Positions 45,033 through 53,406 of a DNA stretch of 64,000 bases are shown piece by piece. The stretch comes from Acidobacteriaceae bacterium (GTDB lineage: Bacteria > Acidobacteriota > Terriglobia > Terriglobales > Acidobacteriaceae), in contig PMHV01000052.1 in NCBI GenBank assembly GCA_003156805.1, positions 69,255 through 133,254 of the forward strand. The letters are read 5' to 3'. The notes under the pieces were generated by a model. It was not told the origin of the DNA. It made no database searches and saw only the letters and a program-made list of their open reading frames with translations. Numbering within the stretch: the first letter of the stretch is position 1; every line of letters begins with the position of its first letter. The translations under genes and the position numbers were made by a program.

Positions 45033-48000
45033 GTGCCTGAACAGCCAATCCCCGAGCAGGATCCGATTACCAGCAAATCGTATGCGGCGCATTACGTTCT
45101 CGCGATCGTCATCCTGATCGCTACGCTGTTCTGGGCTTTGTGGGACGAGGCTTGGGGACAACGTCCCTGGAAGGCTTTCCAGGAGCAGTGGAAGACCCGC
45201 TACTCGGCGTTTCTGAGTGCCGCGACCTCCACGTCGGCGACGTCGGAAAAAGGCGTCGAGAAGAATCCCGAGTACGCGGCGCTCAACGCCACCTGGAAGC
45301 AGGCCAGGGATGACTCCGCCGCTCAGGCCCAGGAGGCACGCAGGGAAGTGGACGACGCTAGCGCGCGGTTGCTCGCAGTACAGAGCGTGTTCACTGACCG
45401 CCGCGCCTACGTAAACGCTCTCAGCTATGAGATTGAGACGAGTACGAGTCCATCCTCGAAAGCCAGCAAGCAGAAGGAACTGGCGGACTACAAGAAGGAG
45501 CAGGCAACGGTTGAGTTTCCTGACGGGAGCAAGAAACAATTCGACTTCCCGCATCTGGAGGAGACCTACAACGAAATCCGCGACGAGCGGACGCAGCGGA
45601 GCCTGGAACTGGGAGACGTTCTGAAACCCGTCACCGCGGCCAGGGCAAAGATGGATGAATACATCTCCGACCACATGGTTGACCTGACGCCGCAGCAGAT
45701 CGAAGGCCTGAAGAAGAAAACGGCGGATTGGGATCCTGCGATTGTGCAGATTAATGTGGCGGAAGCCAACATCGTGGACCGCTGCGAGTCCTGCCACATG
45801 GGAGCGCGCGAGCCGCTCAAGATCAGTGCGGCGGCGATGATGGCGAAGGGCGAGAAGAAGCCGGACGAGTACGCCAATTCATTTGTGAGCCATCCTGAGC
45901 CGGACTTGCTGTCGATTCACGATCCAGACAAGTTCGGCTGCTCGCCATGCCATCAAGGCAACGGCCGCGCCACCACCAGCGTGGAAAAGGCCCATGGCAA
46001 TTACGAGCACTGGCTGTGGCCGCTCTATCCTAAGGAAAATTCGCAAGCCGGTTGCCAGAGTTGCCATGCGGCCGACATGGTGCTGGTAAGCGGAGACATG
46101 CAGTGGCATACCATCAACGATGGCAAAGATTTGTTCCGGCAAAAAGGCTGCATGGGCTGCCATCGCTATGAGGGCTACGACAAAGAACCCGAGGATCTGA
46201 ACTCGATCGGGCAGCAGATCAAACAGATTGAGACACAGAAAAAAAGCAATCTGAAGCAGACCGCGTATTTGATGAAGCAGGCCGATGCGGCGGAGTCAAA
46301 CGACGAAGCGAACCGGCTGAATGGCCAGGCGGTTGACTTGAGAGTGGCGAATACCAAGCTGGACGGGCGTTTGCAGCAGCTCGACTATCAATCGCACAGC
46401 TTGATGCAGGATACGAAGAAGGTTGGGCCGAACCTGAAAGATGTTCGGCTGAAGCTGAACAAGAATTGGATTCCGGTGTGGCTGAAGAAGCCGACGGATT
46501 TCCGTCCCACGACCAAGATGCCGAATTTCCGGCTGACCGATCATCAGATTCAGGCGATCTCGGCTTATATCTGGCAATCGGCTTTTACCGATCCTCTTCC
46601 CAAAGCCAAGTCAGGGAATGCGGCGCACGGACAAGAATTGTTCGAAACCCGCGGATGTCTGGCCTGCCACTCCATCGGCGAAGGCGATCAGCTGCAAGGC
46701 GGCGTCTTTGCCGCCAATCTGACCCGCGTGGGCGAGAAAGCGAATTACGACTATCTTGTCCGCTGGATTCACAATGCGCGCGAGCGCACGCGGCCGTATT
46801 GCCCATATGAGAAGAAGGACATCGGTCCCGAGGATTACGCCAAGAAGGGACTTCCCTACCAGTTCGATCTCGATCATAGTCAGTGCCCGAACGACGGCCA
46901 TGAACTGCAAGTGCAGAACATGACCGTGATGCCAAGCCTCCGGCTAACTCCGGAAGATGCCGAGGACATCGCCACCTATCTGATGACGCAGAAAAAGCAA
47001 GAACCGTCATCCTATGTGGAAGCGGCGTTCATGGATGATCCATCGCTGAAGGCCGAAGGCAAGAGATGGGTGCAGCATTTTGGCTGCTCGGGATGCCATG
47101 AAATTTCCGGCATGGAGGATGAAGGACGGATCGGAACCGAGCTTACCTACGAAGGCAGCAAACCCATTGAGCGCTTGGACTTCGCGTTGTTCACCGAAGT
47201 TGCGCAGCGTGGCGGCAAGGACGCCGAGCCGATCAAGAATAAGGAAGATCTGGCCCGGCTTCCGGATGGTCCGGCGGCCGAGCCATGGTACAACCTCAAG
47301 GGCTTCTTCGAACACAAACTGGCGGAGCCCAACATTTACGATCAGGGTAAGCTCAAGAGCGAAATCGACGCTTCGCGCATGCCCAATCTGCATCTGACCC
47401 GCGAACAGGTGCTCGATCTCACCACTTTCTTGATGGGAAGCGCCGAGACCTCGCTGCCCGCCAGCTATCAATACAAACCGGGGGACGCGCGGCACGACAT
47501 TCAAGATGGCTGGTGGGTCATCAAGAAATACAACTGCATGGGCTGCCACCAGCTCATCCCCGGCCAGACGACGATTCTGATGGGGTTGAAGCAGTATCAG
47601 GATGTGCAGGAGCAACTGCCGCCGAAGCTTCTCACCGAGGGCGCGCGCGTCGATCCGGAGTGGCTGCGCAAATTCTTGTCGAACCCGGCGTTGAACACCA
47701 CCGACACAAATCGCAACGGCGTGCGGCCATATTTGAAGGTACGCATGCCCACGTTTTCGTTCTCGGATAACGAACTGCGCAAGCTGGTGCGCTTCTTCCA
47801 GGCGCTGTCGCAGCAGCCGTTGCCTTACATTCCCGAGGAGGTGCCGACACTCACGGCAAAGGAAACCGATATGGCGCGCAGCTTATTTTCCAGCTCGGCC
47901 GCGCCGTGCCTGAAGTGCCACGCCACGGGCGATCCGAACCACGACAAGATCGCCACCGCTCCAAACTTCCTGCTGGCGAAAGAACGCTTGAAACCCGACT

Positions 48001-48299
48001 GGGTGGTGAGGTGGATCACCGATCCGCAGGCCGTCAGCCCGGGAACCTCAATGCCTTCGGGATTGTTCAAGCAGCAGAACACTCAGTGGGTGTTTGCCGG
48101 GCCCACGCCGCCGTCGTTCGCAGGATATGACAAGGACCACCGCAAGTTGCTGGTGGATTACATCTTTCAGCTAACTGCGGAGGAACAGCGTCGAGTGGCT
48201 TCGGCGATGCCTCATGCGAAGGCAGCGGTTCAACCGAAAGTCAATCGTAGACAAGCCGCGACTGAAACGCGCCCAGCAGCGGTTGGGGGTTCGCGGTAG
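45033..48299 (+). CDS. Membrane-anchored octaheme cytochrome c
   Basis: A 1088-residue protein with one N-terminal helix (AHYVLAIVILIATLFWALW), a long coiled-coil region (about 75-230) and eight CXXCH heme sites: CESCH, CSPCH, CQSCH and CMGCH (about residues 251-373), CLACH (543), CSGCH (684), CMGCH (835) and CLKCH (960). The first four form a compact cluster and the later ones sit in cytochrome c-type domains. It is the likely electron acceptor of the Rieske/cytochrome b module directly upstream. Start GTG has GGAGG about seven bases before it. No known family of this full length is recognised. Confidence 0.88.
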   Translation: MPEQPIPEQDPITSKSYAAHYVLAIVILIATLFWALWDEAWGQRPWKAFQEQWKTRYSAFLSAATSTSATSEKGVEKNPEYAALNATWKQARDDSAAQAQEARREVDDASARLLAVQSVFTDRRAYVNALSYEIETSTSPSSKASKQKELADYKKEQATVEFPDGSKKQFDFPHLEETYNEIRDERTQRSLELGDVLKPVTAARAKMDEYISDHMVDLTPQQIEGLKKKTADWDPAIVQINVAEANIVDRCESCHMGAREPLKISAAAMMAKGEKKPDEYANSFVSHPEPDLLSIHDPDKFGCSPCHQGNGRATTSVEKAHGNYEHWLWPLYPKENSQAGCQSCHAADMVLVSGDMQWHTINDGKDLFRQKGCMGCHRYEGYDKEPEDLNSIGQQIKQIETQKKSNLKQTAYLMKQADAAESNDEANRLNGQAVDLRVANTKLDGRLQQLDYQSHSLMQDTKKVGPNLKDVRLKLNKNWIPVWLKKPTDFRPTTKMPNFRLTDHQIQAISAYIWQSAFTDPLPKAKSGNAAHGQELFETRGCLACHSIGEGDQLQGGVFAANLTRVGEKANYDYLVRWIHNARERTRPYCPYEKKDIGPEDYAKKGLPYQFDLDHSQCPNDGHELQVQNMTVMPSLRLTPEDAEDIATYLMTQKKQEPSSYVEAAFMDDPSLKAEGKRWVQHFGCSGCHEISGMEDEGRIGTELTYEGSKPIERLDFALFTEVAQRGGKDAEPIKNKEDLARLPDGPAAEPWYNLKGFFEHKLAEPNIYDQGKLKSEIDASRMPNLHLTREQVLDLTTFLMGSAETSLPASYQYKPGDARHDIQDGWWVIKKYNCMGCHQLIPGQTTILMGLKQYQDVQEQLPPKLLTEGARVDPEWLRKFLSNPALNTTDTNRNGVRPYLKVRMPTFSFSDNELRKLVRFFQALSQQPLPYIPEEVPTLTAKETDMARSLFSSSAAPCLKCHATGDPNHDKIATAPNFLLAKERLKPDWVVRWITDPQAVSPGTSMPSGLFKQQNTQWVFAGPTPPSFAGYDKDHRKLLVDYIFQLTAEEQRRVASAMPHAKAAVQPKVNRRQAATETRPAAVGGSR

Positions 48300-48335
48300 A
48301 ATTTGGGGGGCGTGAGAATCTCGACCATTGAAGCT

Positions 48336-48380
48336 AGAGCAGATTCCTCAGCGGGCTTACGCCCGGTGAGGAATGACAAA
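48336..48380. repeat. REP-like dispersed repeat, copy 3
   Basis: A near-perfect hairpin spans 48343-48374: ATTCCTCA and CGGGC on the left pair with GCCCG and TGAGGAAT on the right around a TTAC loop, with a single G-G mismatch. It lies between the octaheme cytochrome gene and the copper lipoprotein gene and could also act as a transcript barrier. Confidence 0.7.
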
Positions 48381-48440
48381 GATTGCCTAAGAGTCCCGCA
48401 GAAATGCGGTTTTCAGCGAACTTTCAAGAAAGGCGACATC

Positions 48441-49241
48441 ATGAATAAGAAGACAGGTTGGACAGTAATGACCGCCGGCACGCTGGCGTTGTGCGGCTTG
48501 CTGGTGCTGGCAGGGTGCAATAAGAAGGAGAATACGGAACAATCTAACAACAGCATGGCCGAGCAGCAAGCGCAGCCGGCTCCGGCGGCCACGCCGATCG
48601 ATCCTGCAACGGTAGCGACCGTGAGCGGCACGGTGAAATTCGATGGCACGGCGCCCAAACCGTCGAAGATCGACATGAGCCAGGACCCGGCGTGCAAAGG
48701 CGGCAACGAAGCCGAGAACATCGTCGTCGATGGCGGCGATCTGGCCAACGTGTTCGTGTACGTGAAAGATGGCCTGGGCAGCCGCACGTTTGACGTCCCG
48801 AAAGACGCGGTCACGCTCGACCAGCAGGGCTGCAAGTATCATCCGCACGTGCTGGGAGTGATGGCTGGGCAAACCGTCGACATCAAGAATGACGATCAGA
48901 CCACGCACAACATTCATCCCACCCCGAAAGACAACCGCGAGTGGAACGAATCCCAGCCACCGTCGTCGCCGGCGATCGAGAAGAATTTCGCGCGCGAAGA
49001 GATTATGCTGCCGGTAAAGTGCAACCAGCATCCCTGGATGAAGATGTACATCAACGTGGTGAAGAACCCGTTCTATGCGGTGACGGACAAGTCCGGCAAG
49101 TATGAAATCAAGGGCCTGCCGCCGGGCGAGTATACGATCGCGTTCGTGCAGGAAAAACTCGGCGAACAGGATCAGAAGGTCAGCGTGGCCGCGAAAGAGA
49201 GCAAGACGGTGGACGCCAGCTTCAAACCGGCCGCTGACTGA
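48441..49241 (+). CDS. Cupredoxin-like lipoprotein
   Basis: A 266-residue lipoprotein. Its signal peptide ends in LVLAGC, making Cys26 the lipid-bearing residue. The middle is a cupredoxin-like domain: TTHNIHPTP (His156 or His159) and VKCNQHPWMKM (Cys194, His197, Met200 or Met202) match the His, Cys, His, Met ligand set of type 1 copper sites. The last 60 residues (KSGKYEIKGLPPGEYTIAF) form a carboxypeptidase-regulatory-like beta domain. AAAGG lies before the ATG; a longer frame begins at 48303 but crosses the repeat element. Electron transfer from the octaheme cytochrome to an oxidase is the likely role, inferred from position and ligands. Confidence 0.82.
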   Translation: MNKKTGWTVMTAGTLALCGLLVLAGCNKKENTEQSNNSMAEQQAQPAPAATPIDPATVATVSGTVKFDGTAPKPSKIDMSQDPACKGGNEAENIVVDGGDLANVFVYVKDGLGSRTFDVPKDAVTLDQQGCKYHPHVLGVMAGQTVDIKNDDQTTHNIHPTPKDNREWNESQPPSSPAIEKNFAREEIMLPVKCNQHPWMKMYINVVKNPFYAVTDKSGKYEIKGLPPGEYTIAFVQEKLGEQDQKVSVAAKESKTVDASFKPAAD

Positions 49242-49314
49242 GCGCCGCGTTGCAAGAGTCGCAGAGCGGGGTCGCAGCGTATGCGCCGCTGGGTTTCCGA
49301 AACTGGTCTGGTCG

Positions 49315-50373
49315 ATGTATTCTAGGCGGGGCAGGCGCACAAACTGTCGGCTGCCCCCGTCTGTTCGGTCCGAACCGAATTCAGGTGGTCCCGCAGACGA
49401 GGCTACGCACTCCCGAGACCCAAGGGGCGCTATTCTGAAGGCAATCGCCACAACCTACCATCGCGGGCATCACCGCTTTGCCGTCGTGCTCGCCTGCTGG
49501 ACTTTTCTTCTTATTATTGCGGGCGCGCTTGTCACCAGCAACGACGCCGGGTTATCCGTTCCCGACTGGCCTACTTCTTTCGGATCGCTCTACAAGATTC
49601 CCAGGCTGGTGGGCGGCGTAGAGTTTGAGCACACGCACCGCATGATTGCGCAGGGCGCCGGGCTGCTCACCATCATCCTCACCGTCTGGACCTGGCGCGT
49701 GGAAAAGCGGCGCTGGTTGCGGGTTTTGGCCTTGGCCGCTCTGGGCACGGTGATTGCGCAGGGAATCCTCGGGGGAATTACGGTTTTGTATTATCTGCCT
49801 CCGGCAGTCTCGTCGGCGCATGCCGCGCTGGCCCAGACGTTTTTCTGCATCGCGGTAGCGATCGCGCTCTTCACCGGGCGCAAATGGGTGGAAGAGCAGC
49901 CGCGGGTAGAGTTTGATTCGCGCAAGCCGAGTTTATTCACTCTCACATTGCTTTCGATTTTTGTGTTGTACGTACAGCTCATTCTCGGCGCCATGTTCCG
50001 CCATCATGGCATGAGTTGGTGGCCGCACGTGGTACATGCGGTAATCGTGGCCTTCGTGCTGGCATGGACGGCCGTGCGGGCGATTACGGCATATCCGCAC
50101 ATTGAGGCCGTGCGCCGGCCGGCGATCCTGATGCTGTCATTGCTGATTACCCAGTTGTGCCTGGGCTTCACCGCCTTTCTGACCCGCGTGGCCTGGGGAA
50201 AAGATGCGGCACAGCCCGAACTGCCCATGGTAGTTTCCACGGTGGCGCATGTTGCCGTGGGTGCGCTTCTGCTGGCGACCACGGTAATTCTGGCCATCGA
50301 GGTTTGGAGGCACGTGCCGGTCGCGTTTGAAGAACGCGTACCGCAGACCCAGCGGAATGCGACCGCCGCATGA
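49315..50373 (+). CDS. ctaA: Heme A synthase (COX15/CtaA)
   Basis: A membrane protein of up to 352 residues with about eight helices. Family markers: GALVTSNDAGLSVPDWP, EHTHRMIAQGAG with heme-ligating His, VSSAHAALAQ, MSWWPHVVHA and VSTVAHVAVGALL, giving the four conserved histidines of the two half-repeats. It oxidises heme O to heme A for cytochrome oxidase. The start is uncertain: an ATG at 49315 has no ribosome site, and an unusual CTG at 49435 (AAGGGG upstream) would begin just before the first helix. It opens the oxidase-assembly set at 49-53 kb. Confidence 0.87.
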   Translation: MYSRRGRRTNCRLPPSVRSEPNSGGPADEATHSRDPRGAILKAIATTYHRGHHRFAVVLACWTFLLIIAGALVTSNDAGLSVPDWPTSFGSLYKIPRLVGGVEFEHTHRMIAQGAGLLTIILTVWTWRVEKRRWLRVLALAALGTVIAQGILGGITVLYYLPPAVSSAHAALAQTFFCIAVAIALFTGRKWVEEQPRVEFDSRKPSLFTLTLLSIFVLYVQLILGAMFRHHGMSWWPHVVHAVIVAFVLAWTAVRAITAYPHIEAVRRPAILMLSLLITQLCLGFTAFLTRVAWGKDAAQPELPMVVSTVAHVAVGALLLATTVILAIEVWRHVPVAFEERVPQTQRNATAA

Positions 50374-50433
50374 GCCGGATCGAGAACGCGCGCCGGATTG
50401 AGAAGTAGATATAGAAAGAGAAACAGAGAAGAC

Positions 50434-51483
50434 TTGGCTTCGAAACTTTCTGCATACGCGGATGCGGTGGCTGAGGTCGAAAGCCCTTCTGCGCCTTCCG
50501 TGATCTCGATCCAAAACGTCGTGCATCGCTACGAGAATCGCACGGCGTTGAACGGGGTTTCGTTCGACGTGCGTCCCGCGGAGCTTTTTGGACTGCTCGG
50601 TCCCAATGGCAGCGGAAAGACCACGCTGTTCCGCATTCTTTCCACGCTGATGATTCCCACCGCAGGCCGGGCCATCATCATGGGTTGCGATGCGGCGCAG
50701 GAACCGGCGCGCCTGCGGCGGCAGATCGGCGTGGTTTTTCAGGCGCAAAGCGTCGATGCCAAGCTCACGGCTTACGAGAACCTCTGGCATCAGGGACATC
50801 TTTATGGGCTGCGCGGAGCAGCGTTAAAGCGCCGCATTCAGGAAATTCTTTCTCGCGTTGGCTTGGCGGATCGCGCCAAAGAACTCGTCGAGACTTTCTC
50901 GGGTGGAATGCAGCGCCGCATCGAACTGGCCAAAGGACTGTTGCATCATCCTGCGGTGTTGTTGCTGGATGAGCCGACCACCGGGCTCGATCCCGGCGCG
51001 CGCCGCGATCTCTGGCAGTATCTCAACATTTTGCGCGACGAAGAAAAGGTTTCGGTGCTGGTGACCACGCACCTGATGGAAGAAGCCGAGCGCTGCGACC
51101 GCCTCGCCATATTGAATGAAGGCCACGTGGTGGCGCTGGGCACACCGGCAGAATTAAGGAGCGAGATCGGCGGCGATGTGGTGATGCTCGAAGCGGTGCA
51201 TGACGCTGCCCTGCTTGCGCAGCGGTTGCGCGAACGCTTTCATGTAGAGACCACGGTTTTCGGAAATCAGGTGCGCCTGGAACGCGAAGGCGGCCACCGT
51301 TTTGTAACCGATGCGGTCGAGGCGTTTCCCGGAGAGATTCAGGCCATTTCAGTGAGCAAGCCCGCGCTCGAAGATGTGTTCATTCGCCGAACCGGACACA
51401 AGTTCTGGAGCGAAGACAACGAAGCCCAGCCCGGGTCTGAAAAGAAAAACGGGTCTGAAAAGAAAAAAAAGAACAGGAGGTAG
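50434..51483 (+). CDS. ABC transporter ATP-binding protein
   Basis: A 349-residue ABC ATPase of the CcmA/DrrA type. Walker A is GPNGSGKTT, the signature FSGGMQRR, Walker B LLLDEPTTGLDP and the H-loop TTH, in the usual order. The C-terminal 80 residues and the tail (a KK/KN-rich stretch) are not part of the ATPase fold. The start codon is a TTG; another TTG 36 bases upstream is possible. Its permease is encoded at 51756. Position within an oxidase-assembly set suggests export of heme, a quinone-like compound or a copper chaperone substrate, which is not provable from sequence. Confidence 0.88.
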   Translation: MASKLSAYADAVAEVESPSAPSVISIQNVVHRYENRTALNGVSFDVRPAELFGLLGPNGSGKTTLFRILSTLMIPTAGRAIIMGCDAAQEPARLRRQIGVVFQAQSVDAKLTAYENLWHQGHLYGLRGAALKRRIQEILSRVGLADRAKELVETFSGGMQRRIELAKGLLHHPAVLLLDEPTTGLDPGARRDLWQYLNILRDEEKVSVLVTTHLMEEAERCDRLAILNEGHVVALGTPAELRSEIGGDVVMLEAVHDAALLAQRLRERFHVETTVFGNQVRLEREGGHRFVTDAVEAFPGEIQAISVSKPALEDVFIRRTGHKFWSEDNEAQPGSEKKNGSEKKKKNRR

Positions 51484-51484
51484 T

Positions 51485-51751
51485 GTGCGCCTGATGATGC
51501 TTGTGCTTTCTCTGGTGCTCGGCATTATTCCGTTGTTCGGAGTGGCATGGATCTTCATGAGCGGGATGATCACTATTTGGCCATTCGCGGCCACGGTGGA
51601 TGGGCTCTTCATGAGCCTGATCCTGTTGGCGCTCTCCGCATGTTTTCTTTTGAATGCCTACTGGGAGATGCGCGACCGCGGCCTGTTGACCTTCCTGCAC
51701 AGGAAGCCGGCCGCGGCTCCAGCGAAAACTCCAGCGGCGAAAGCGAGCTGA
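51485..51751 (+). CDS. Small two-helix membrane protein of the ABC operon
   Basis: An 88-residue protein with two hydrophobic segments (about 3-25 and 33-57), a charged WEMRDRG loop and an Ala/Lys/Pro tail. The GTG start one base after the ATPase stop has AGGAGG four bases upstream, which is decisive for this start; a longer frame from 51374 overlaps the ATPase gene. The permease start follows five bases later. It is likely an accessory subunit of the ABC transporter. No family is recognised. Confidence 0.72.
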   Translation: MRLMMLVLSLVLGIIPLFGVAWIFMSGMITIWPFAATVDGLFMSLILLALSACFLLNAYWEMRDRGLLTFLHRKPAAAPAKTPAAKAS

Positions 51752-51755
51752 ATTC

Positions 51756-52583
51756 TTGGCGACTCACACGGCAACGTTAACGAGCCCCTCCGCACCGCTT
51801 TCCGCGGGCGTGATGCTGCCCGCCTTTACGCTGTGGTGGCGCGAGATTGTGCGCTTCTACCGGCAGAAGACGCGCGTAGTCGGCGTGCTGGCTTCGCCGC
51901 TGGTGTTCTGGCTGGTCATCGGCTCCGGATTCGGAACCTCGTTTCGTTCCGGCGGCGGGCCCGGTCAACAGCACTATCTGGATTATTTCTATCCCGGCGC
52001 GCTCATCATGATCGTGCTGTTCACTTCCATCTTCACCATGATGTCGGTGATCGAGGACCGCAAAGAAGGTTTTCTGCTTTCGGTGCTGGTCGCTCCGGTG
52101 CCGCGTTCGGCGATCGTTCTCGGCAAAGTACTGGGCGGCACCACGCTTTCGGCCATTCAGGGAATGATTTTTCTCGTCTTCGCGCCATTCGCTGGTGTGC
52201 ATCTTGAACTGGTGCAGGTGCTGCTTGTGGCGGTGGTGGTCTTTCTGGTTTCGTTCGCGCTGACGGCGTTAGGCTTCGCCATCGCCTGGCCCATGGACTC
52301 AACGCAAGCCTTCCACGGCATCATCAATCTGTTTCTAATCCCTTTGTGGCTCTTGTCCGGATCTCTGTTCCCTCTCTCCGGAGCTTCGGGATGGATTCGC
52401 GTGCTGATGTGGCTGAATCCGCTCACCTATGGTGTCGAAGCGCTGCGCGCGTTGCTCTATCCCGGAACCGAGCTTGCGTTCCCGCTGCCCTCGGCCATGG
52501 CCACGCTGCTTCTGTTTTCGCTGGTGATGTTCGCTCTCGCTTTCCTCATGGTCAACCGCCGGACTGCGAGGCCGGCCGCATGA
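51756..52583 (+). CDS. ABC-2 type permease
   Basis: A 275-residue permease with six hydrophobic helices. ABC-2 family features: FTLWWREIVRFYRQKTRVVG before the first helix, a central PGALIMIVLFTSIFTMMSVIEDRKEGFL, and IWLLSGSLFPLSG-type late segment (LWLLSGSLFPLSG). The start codon is TTG. It pairs with the ATPase at 50434 to form a half-exporter-like complex, as in CcmAB or DrrAB. The DUF420 gene overlaps its stop by ATGA. Confidence 0.88.
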   Translation: MATHTATLTSPSAPLSAGVMLPAFTLWWREIVRFYRQKTRVVGVLASPLVFWLVIGSGFGTSFRSGGGPGQQHYLDYFYPGALIMIVLFTSIFTMMSVIEDRKEGFLLSVLVAPVPRSAIVLGKVLGGTTLSAIQGMIFLVFAPFAGVHLELVQVLLVAVVVFLVSFALTALGFAIAWPMDSTQAFHGIINLFLIPLWLLSGSLFPLSGASGWIRVLMWLNPLTYGVEALRALLYPGTELAFPLPSAMATLLLFSLVMFALAFLMVNRRTARPAA

Positions 52584-53014
52584 TTCCTGAACAATACGCC
52601 TACTTCCCCGCCCTGATCGCGGGTTTGAACGGAATTAGCGCAGTGCTGCTGCTCGCCGGCCGATACCTGATTGCCCGCGGCCGCATGGCCGCACACCGCG
52701 CTTGCATGATCGCGGCCGTAATCGCCTCGGCGCTGTTTCTGTTCTGCTATGTTTATTTTCATGTTCACGTCGGCGATATCCTCTTTCTGGGCCAGGGCGT
52801 GTGGCGCACGATTTACTTCGTGGTGCTGATCCCCCACGTCACGCTCGCCATCGTGATTGTTCCCATGGTGATCATCACGTTGAGCCGCGGGTTGCGGGGC
52901 CGCTATGACCGGCATCGAGCCATCGCCCGCTGGACATGGCCACTGTGGATGTATGTTTCAATCACCGGCGTGCTGGTGTACTTCATGCTGTATCGTTGGT
53001 TTCCGCACAGCTGA
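52580..53014 (+). CDS. DUF420 / CtaM-like cytochrome oxidase assembly protein
   Basis: A 144-residue membrane protein with four helices. The DUF420 signature lies in YFPALIAGLNGISAVLLLAG, HRACMIAA, FHVHVG and RHRAIARWTWPLWMYVSITG, with conserved His residues likely to bind a metal or heme. The CtaM member of this family is required for cytochrome aa3 oxidase maturation in Staphylococcus. ATGA overlap with the permease stop shows coupling. Together with heme A synthase this marks the 49-53 kb set as oxidase assembly. Confidence 0.9.
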   Translation: MIPEQYAYFPALIAGLNGISAVLLLAGRYLIARGRMAAHRACMIAAVIASALFLFCYVYFHVHVGDILFLGQGVWRTIYFVVLIPHVTLAIVIVPMVIITLSRGLRGRYDRHRAIARWTWPLWMYVSITGVLVYFMLYRWFPHS

Positions 53015-53017
53015 ATT

Positions 53018-53086
53018 TTCACCACGGAGTCACGGAGGAACCAATCCAAAATGATTTTCTCCGTGTCTCTGTGACTCCGTGGTGAA
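53018..53086. repeat. Imperfect palindrome (dispersed CACCACGGAG element)
   Basis: The arms TTCACCACGGAGTCAC (53018-53033) and GTGACTCCGTGGTGAA (53071-53086) are perfect 16-base inverted repeats around a 37-base loop with inner pairing (GGAG and CTCC). A related half copy is at 36919. It lies directly after the DUF420 stop and may also terminate transcription. Confidence 0.75.
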
Positions 53087-53097
53087 TAGAGATTTCT

Positions 53098-53367
53098 ATG
53101 CCAGTCCTGAAACTGAAAATCGACGTTTCCGGCACGGTGGGCGACGAGGCTTGGCGCGAGATCAAGCAATTCGATCAGATTCAAAGCGCCGACTTCGGCC
53201 CGCAGTTCGGCAGCGGCGGACGCTGCAATCATGCGCCCGATGCGCCGCACGGTAAGGGCGAGTGGATCGGCGCTGAAATCCGGCTGCAGACGCCGCTTCT
53301 GGCGCAATATGCCATGTCGCACTATCTGGAGCAGGAGCGCGTGCTCGACGCCGATGTGGAGGAATAA
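53098..53367 (+). CDS. Hypothetical small protein
   Basis: An 89-residue reading frame, MPVLKLKIDVSGTVGDEAW..., hydrophilic with a beta-like N-terminus, an Asp/Glu-rich tail and no known motif. It starts 12 bases after the palindrome and ends 39 bases before the HEAT-protein gene. No strong ribosome site is visible (only AGAG). Composition is more protein-like than the competing frames on the other strand. The gene is plausible but unproven. Confidence 0.45.
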   Translation: MPVLKLKIDVSGTVGDEAWREIKQFDQIQSADFGPQFGSGGRCNHAPDAPHGKGEWIGAEIRLQTPLLAQYAMSHYLEQERVLDADVEE

Positions 53368-53381
53368 CCAACATTCGACTC

Positions 53382-53390
53382 TGCTATAGT
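53382..53390 (+). promoter_or_regulatory. Extended -10 promoter of the HEAT-protein gene
   Basis: TGC followed by TATAGT, 16 bases before the ATG at 53407. The leader would be short, at most about ten bases. Confidence 0.4.
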
Positions 53391-53406
53391 CTCCGTCCGG
53401 GGCTTC

